From positions 12,862-76,861 of the forward strand of contig CATOMC010000010.1 of NCBI GenBank assembly GCA_951801245.1: a stretch of 64,000 nt of DNA. Reading direction: 5' to 3'. Source of the stretch: an uncultured Lachnospiraceae bacterium (GTDB lineage Bacteria > Bacillota_A > Clostridia > Lachnospirales > Lachnospiraceae). The notes below the pieces were generated by a model that was not told the origin of the DNA, did not search any database, and saw only the letters and a list, made by a program, of their open reading frames with translations. This document shows, piece after piece, positions 61,398 through 64,000 of the stretch (positions are counted from its first letter, which is position 1; each line of letters begins with the position of its first letter). The translations under genes and the position numbers were made by a program.

Positions 61398-61823
61398 TTA
61401 CTTTACTTCTTCCAGTCTGGTGACAATCAGTTTCAGCCCTTTCGCGGCATAGCCGCCGAACTTCCCGCCGCTCATATTTGCTGTCGGGGCGAACTTGTAG
61501 TCAATGAGACGGTACTTTTTGTTGACTGCCGCCACGGGGTCTAAGGCTGTGTTGAGCAGGGTCACTTCAAAGCTGATGGCATCCTCTAACGTTGTGCCGC
61601 CCATGACCTCGATCTTCTGGGTGGTATCCTTTGTCTCTTTGTTCTCAAAGGGATTTTTCACCTTTTTTACAATCACCTCTTTCGGCACCGGGAAACAGCG
61701 CAGGAGTGCTTTCTGCACCTCCTCTTCCTCAAGCACTCCCTTGAGGCGTATCTCTGCGGGGCTGATGTACTCCTTCAAATCAGGGGCATTTCCATTTGTT
61801 TCCATGCTATTTTCTTTCGTCAT
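61398..61823 (-). CDS. Conserved element protein, function unknown
   Basis: ATG at 61823 behind AGAAAGGAAGAAGAACT gives 141 residues. A charged N-terminus leads to EYISPAEIRLKGVLEEEEVQ and a C-terminal KFGGYAAKGLKLIVTRLEEV. It occupies the place of the Orf22/Orf23-type (DUF961) genes of Tn916 upstream of the translocase gene, but I cannot confirm homology by eye. Confidence 0.7.
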   Translation of the reverse strand: MTKENSMETNGNAPDLKEYISPAEIRLKGVLEEEEVQKALLRCFPVPKEVIVKKVKNPFENKETKDTTQKIEVMGGTTLEDAISFEVTLLNTALDPVAAVNKKYRLIDYKFAPTANMSGGKFGGYAAKGLKLIVTRLEEVK

Positions 61824-61956
61824 AGTTCTTCTTCCTTTCTTGGTTACCATTTGTTTTTAGCTGTCATAAACAGTCTAGGGCAGAGCATAGCCGGTTTCCC
61901 GGCCATCTTTTTCCACTCTGCCATTTTTTCTATAACAGCCTCAACGTGCCCCGGCC

Positions 61957-62307
61957 TTAGTGCGTTCCGTCAATCGTGTCCTCATCTATAAGGTCAGAGA
62001 GTTTACACCGAAGCGCATGTGCAATGTTTATAACTGTTTTTAATTTGATATTGTCGCTGTTGCCGGACAGGTAGTCCTTATAAGTAGAAAGCCCGATACC
62101 AGCCTGTTTAGCCAGTTCTTTCTGGCTGTACTCACTGGAAACGTTCAGGCGTTCCTGCCGCAGGTATTCTACCCTTTCCATAAAAGCCCTCATCCAACGG
62201 TAATTTTCTGTATCGCTTATTTCGCGTTCAGCAATTACGTCATTCTTTAAATCCTGTTCCAGTTCTGCCTGTGTTTTTTTGTTTGCATGTACATTTTGTC
62301 TATCCAT
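61957..62307 (-). CDS. XRE-family regulator of the element
   Basis: A 116-residue protein with a C-terminal helix-turn-helix (SQKELAKQAGIGLSTYKDYL with INIAHALRCKLSDLID). The first 50 residues are charged and helical. It lies at the head of the leftward gene run and may control transfer or excision. Confidence 0.85.
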   Translation of the reverse strand: MDRQNVHANKKTQAELEQDLKNDVIAEREISDTENYRWMRAFMERVEYLRQERLNVSSEYSQKELAKQAGIGLSTYKDYLSGNSDNIKLKTVINIAHALRCKLSDLIDEDTIDGTH

Positions 62308-62725
62308 ACAAGTTCCCTTATATGGTGCGCACCTTGATTCTCCTTTCGTTTTTTTAGTCGATACCGGTATCTTTTTTGTTACATCTGCCGCATTTGCAAC
62401 TACAGCAGTTTGTTAATTTTTTGTTAACTTTTGAACAGATTGCTTGACAACATACCCCAAAAACGCTAGCGTTACATTTTGTAGAGATGTAGAAGATGAG
62501 ACAGAAGACAGGAGATACGTTGTTAAACAATTAATTTTTATTCAAATGAAAAATGGGGCGCGGGGTTCACCCCGAGAGAGGCGGTTAGGCGTAGGCCTAA
62601 CCGCCTATATGATGCCAAAAAAATGAAGTTAGAATGGAGTCGTAATATAATAGAGGGATATAAGAAATGTGGAAGAGAGGACAGAAAGCCTCCCTTTTTT
62701 ATTTCATAGGATTTCGTAGGATATG
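62308..62725. other. Gene-free gap with two adjacent hairpins
   Basis: No supported gene. CGGGG/CCCCG (62561-62574) and GCGGTTAGGC/GCCTAACCGC (62581-62604) form two neighbouring hairpins. No T-run follows the second on the plus strand. A single-strand origin or transfer-related site is possible. Confidence 0.5.
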
Positions 62726-62734
62726 AAAAAAGAA

Positions 62735-62765
62735 AGAACCGCCTGCCATTGCTGTAGACGGTTCT
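62735..62765 (-). terminator. Terminator of the secreted-protein gene
   Basis: AGAACCG (62735-62741) with CGGTTCT (62759-62765). On the minus strand it is followed by TTCTTTTTTC. Confidence 0.8.
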
Positions 62766-62799
62766 CTGTGATTTATCTTGTTTCTATGTATGGATTCTT

Positions 62800-63477
62800 T
62801 TACTGCTGTACGGGAACTGTGGACAATGCCAGTGCGCTGTTTATCTTGATGCCGCTCACGCCAAGGGTGGTGGACAGATAGGTTACGTCGCCTTTGCTCA
62901 CTTTTACCGTGTAGCCGGTAGCGTCAACGCCGTCTGCAAGTGTGATGTTCAGATACCAGAGGTTATCTTCGCCCTGCGCGACAGCTACGGTCTTGTATGC
63001 CACGGTGTTGCCGTCAGCGTCTGCTACTGCAATAACTGCTATGGTATTGCCGCAGTGCATCACCTGATAGGATGTGTGTGCGGCATTCTCAACGATGCGG
63101 AAGGTCTGTCCGTCCCCGGCATTCGTTGTAAAGCTGTGGGGAACGCTTACGGGTGCGGGAGCCGCAGAACCATTATCAGAAGAACCGCCGTCATAAGAGC
63201 CGCCGCTATAGTCGGAACCGCTGTTGGAAGAACCGCTGTCATGGGAGCCGCTGTTGGAACTGCTTTCGTGGGAACTGGAACTGTCACTGGAAGAACTGGA
63301 GCCACTGTCACTGGAAGAATTTTCCCAGACACTCACTCCATCATCGCCATCGTAATATTCATTTGAATCCGCACCAGTAAAACCCTGTGCATGTGTCGTG
63401 ACAGTTGTTGCCGGGGAAGCTACGAAAAGCCCCAGTGCAAAAGCTGATGCCAAAATCTTGTAAGTGTTTTTCTTCAT
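62800..63477 (-). CDS. Secreted Ser/Gly-rich protein
   Basis: I choose the ATG at 63477, with GGAGG nine bases upstream; the ATG at 63483 is three bases from that site. The 225-residue product has a signal peptide (ILASAFALGLFVASPATTV, cleavage near THAQG), about 75 residues of Ser/Gly/Asp low complexity (SSSDSGSSSSSDSSSSHES), and a C-terminal beta-rich domain (FTTNAGDGQTFRIVENAAHT). It is probably an exported or cell-surface factor of the element. The role is unknown. Confidence 0.78.
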   Translation of the reverse strand: MKKNTYKILASAFALGLFVASPATTVTTHAQGFTGADSNEYYDGDDGVSVWENSSSDSGSSSSSDSSSSHESSSNSGSHDSGSSNSGSDYSGGSYDGGSSDNGSAAPAPVSVPHSFTTNAGDGQTFRIVENAAHTSYQVMHCGNTIAVIAVADADGNTVAYKTVAVAQGEDNLWYLNITLADGVDATGYTVKVSKGDVTYLSTTLGVSGIKINSALALSTVPVQQ

Positions 63478-63548
63478 AATCATGTACCTCCGTGTTTTGT
63501 GTTTTCTTTTTCTTTGGTTTTCTAAGCAGGAAATCCCGAACAGTTCAG

Positions 63549-63757
63549 CAGAGGGGGCATATTTTTAAGCCCCTCTGTGAATCTGCCGAGATAAACAATA
63601 AGAAAGCGGCGCAGGATTTTTCTTTCCTACACCGCTGAAAATACAATACCATAAACCCAAGTACGCGCTCGTTTCCCCCTTGAAATCGTATGGGAAATTC
63701 GCTATACTTGACTTGGCGCATTAATATATGCTGTGTGGGAGGTGATGGCTCCTGCAT
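63549..63757 (-). promoter_or_regulatory. Attenuator-like leader upstream of the secreted-protein gene
   Basis: On the minus-strand RNA, AGCGGTGTAGGA pairs with TCCTGCGCCGCT (plus positions 63605-63636). It relies on two G-U pairs that are C-A mismatches on the plus strand, and a U-rich stretch follows. A second hairpin CAGAGGGG/CCCCTCTG (63549-63577) is next. A 70-codon minus frame (63545-63757) runs through both, without a clear ribosome binding site. A further hairpin TAGAGGA/TCCTCTA is at 63765-63784. The rest to 64000 shows no gene. Confidence 0.55.
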
Positions 63758-64000
63758 AGGGGTGTAGAGGACGGCAATCCTCTATGCCCTGCCTTTTATT
63801 ATCTATCTCGTTTTTCATTATACTGCTACCGCATCAAAATATCAAGAAGAACTATTTTTCAAAAAGAACAAAAAGTAACAGTTCAGCCTTCTCATAGTCA
63901 AAAGAGAGAAATTTAAAAAGTTTCTCGCGTCAGTTTTCCACAAAGAAAGCACCAACCTGCGTAACCAGCCAGATACTTCTGCGCTTTGTGGACAGCTTTC

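Larger units (their letters stand above)
57266..64000. mobile_element. Integrative element at tRNA-Gly(CCC), right end outside window
   Basis: A tyrosine integrase next to the tRNA 3' end is followed by an HUH Rep gene, an FtsK-like coupling ATPase, small element genes, an XRE regulator and a secreted protein, nearly all on the minus strand. This is the order of Tn916-like conjugative or mobilisable elements. I find no second copy of the tRNA 3' end in the window, so the far boundary is beyond 64000. Base composition around 58.7-61.3 kb is visibly richer in GC than the host genes. Confidence 0.85.

Noticed and set aside
62444..62626. 60-codon plus-strand frame
   Set aside because: It covers the two hairpins at 62561-62604 and has no ribosome binding site.
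63545..63757. 70-residue minus-strand protein
   Set aside because: It has no ribosome binding site and its codons coincide with two hairpins; kept only as a possible leader frame.

Overview
The window looks like a chromosome segment of a low-to-mid GC anaerobic gut Firmicute, most likely family Lachnospiraceae. The inference rests on gene content (rubrerythrin, class III fructose-1,6-bisphosphatase, short SigH, YerC, Mini-RNase III, eukaryotic-type HisA, lysine riboswitch, Cys T-box, TPP riboswitch-ThiT) and on the strong AGGAGG ribosome binding sites. No species can be named from sequence alone.

Layout. 1-3.75 kb: an edge-truncated LysR regulator, an alpha/beta hydrolase, and a run of broken genes (a start-less small ORF, two shortened flavin reductases, remnants of an MNT-HEPN pair, the tail of a surface protein). 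3.8-20.4 kb: housekeeping and envelope genes, namely a YQQGN-repeat membrane protein, a chemoreceptor, a DUF5722 glycosidase-like protein, SPFH plus ribbon-helix-helix pair, purC, rubrerythrin, a coenzyme A block (probable pantothenate ECF component, coaX, coaBC), a MATE pump, ispF, sigH, tRNA-Thr, marR with an oxidase-like partner, and TPP riboswitch-thiT. Two copies of a structured intergenic element lie after the chemoreceptor and at the end of coaBC. 20.4-31 kb: tRNA-Val, a hydrolase, the T-box controlled cysE-cysS-mrnC-rlmB run, an SGNH hydrolase with SVSGN repeats, and a convergent class A PBP. 31-48.5 kb: yigZ, mgtE, small pseudogenes, typA, an SSB-like gene, a cobO-like gene, lysine-riboswitch dapA-dapB, fbp, hisA, a cold-shock gene, yerC, lacI with two operators overlapping a promoter, a 5'-truncated NIF3 gene, a DUF1836 regulator and an HPt protein.

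48.57-56.95 kb: an ABC transporter substrate-binding lipoprotein gene is split by a 7,356-bp element. Both junctions carry the core CTACAG. Joining the flanks at the core restores one 340-codon frame, and joining the element ends gives a symmetric attP with 12-bp inverted arms. The element encodes a large serine integrase, an Abi_2/HEPN protein with a Cys/His-rich tail, a membrane-anchored protein with a similar tail, an ImmA/IrrE peptidase, a RelE/ParE toxin-antitoxin pair, a CI/Cro-type switch with palindromic operators, small phage genes and the 3' part of an endolysin. It looks like a phage-derived element that lost its replication and structural genes but kept integration, immunity and defence-type genes.

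57.2-64 kb: a second element starts at the 3' end of tRNA-Gly(CCC). It carries a tyrosine integrase, an HUH Rep protein, a GC-rich inverted-repeat region, an FtsK-like coupling ATPase, small element genes, an XRE regulator and a secreted Ser-rich protein behind an attenuator-like leader. It runs past the right edge, so its far end is not visible.
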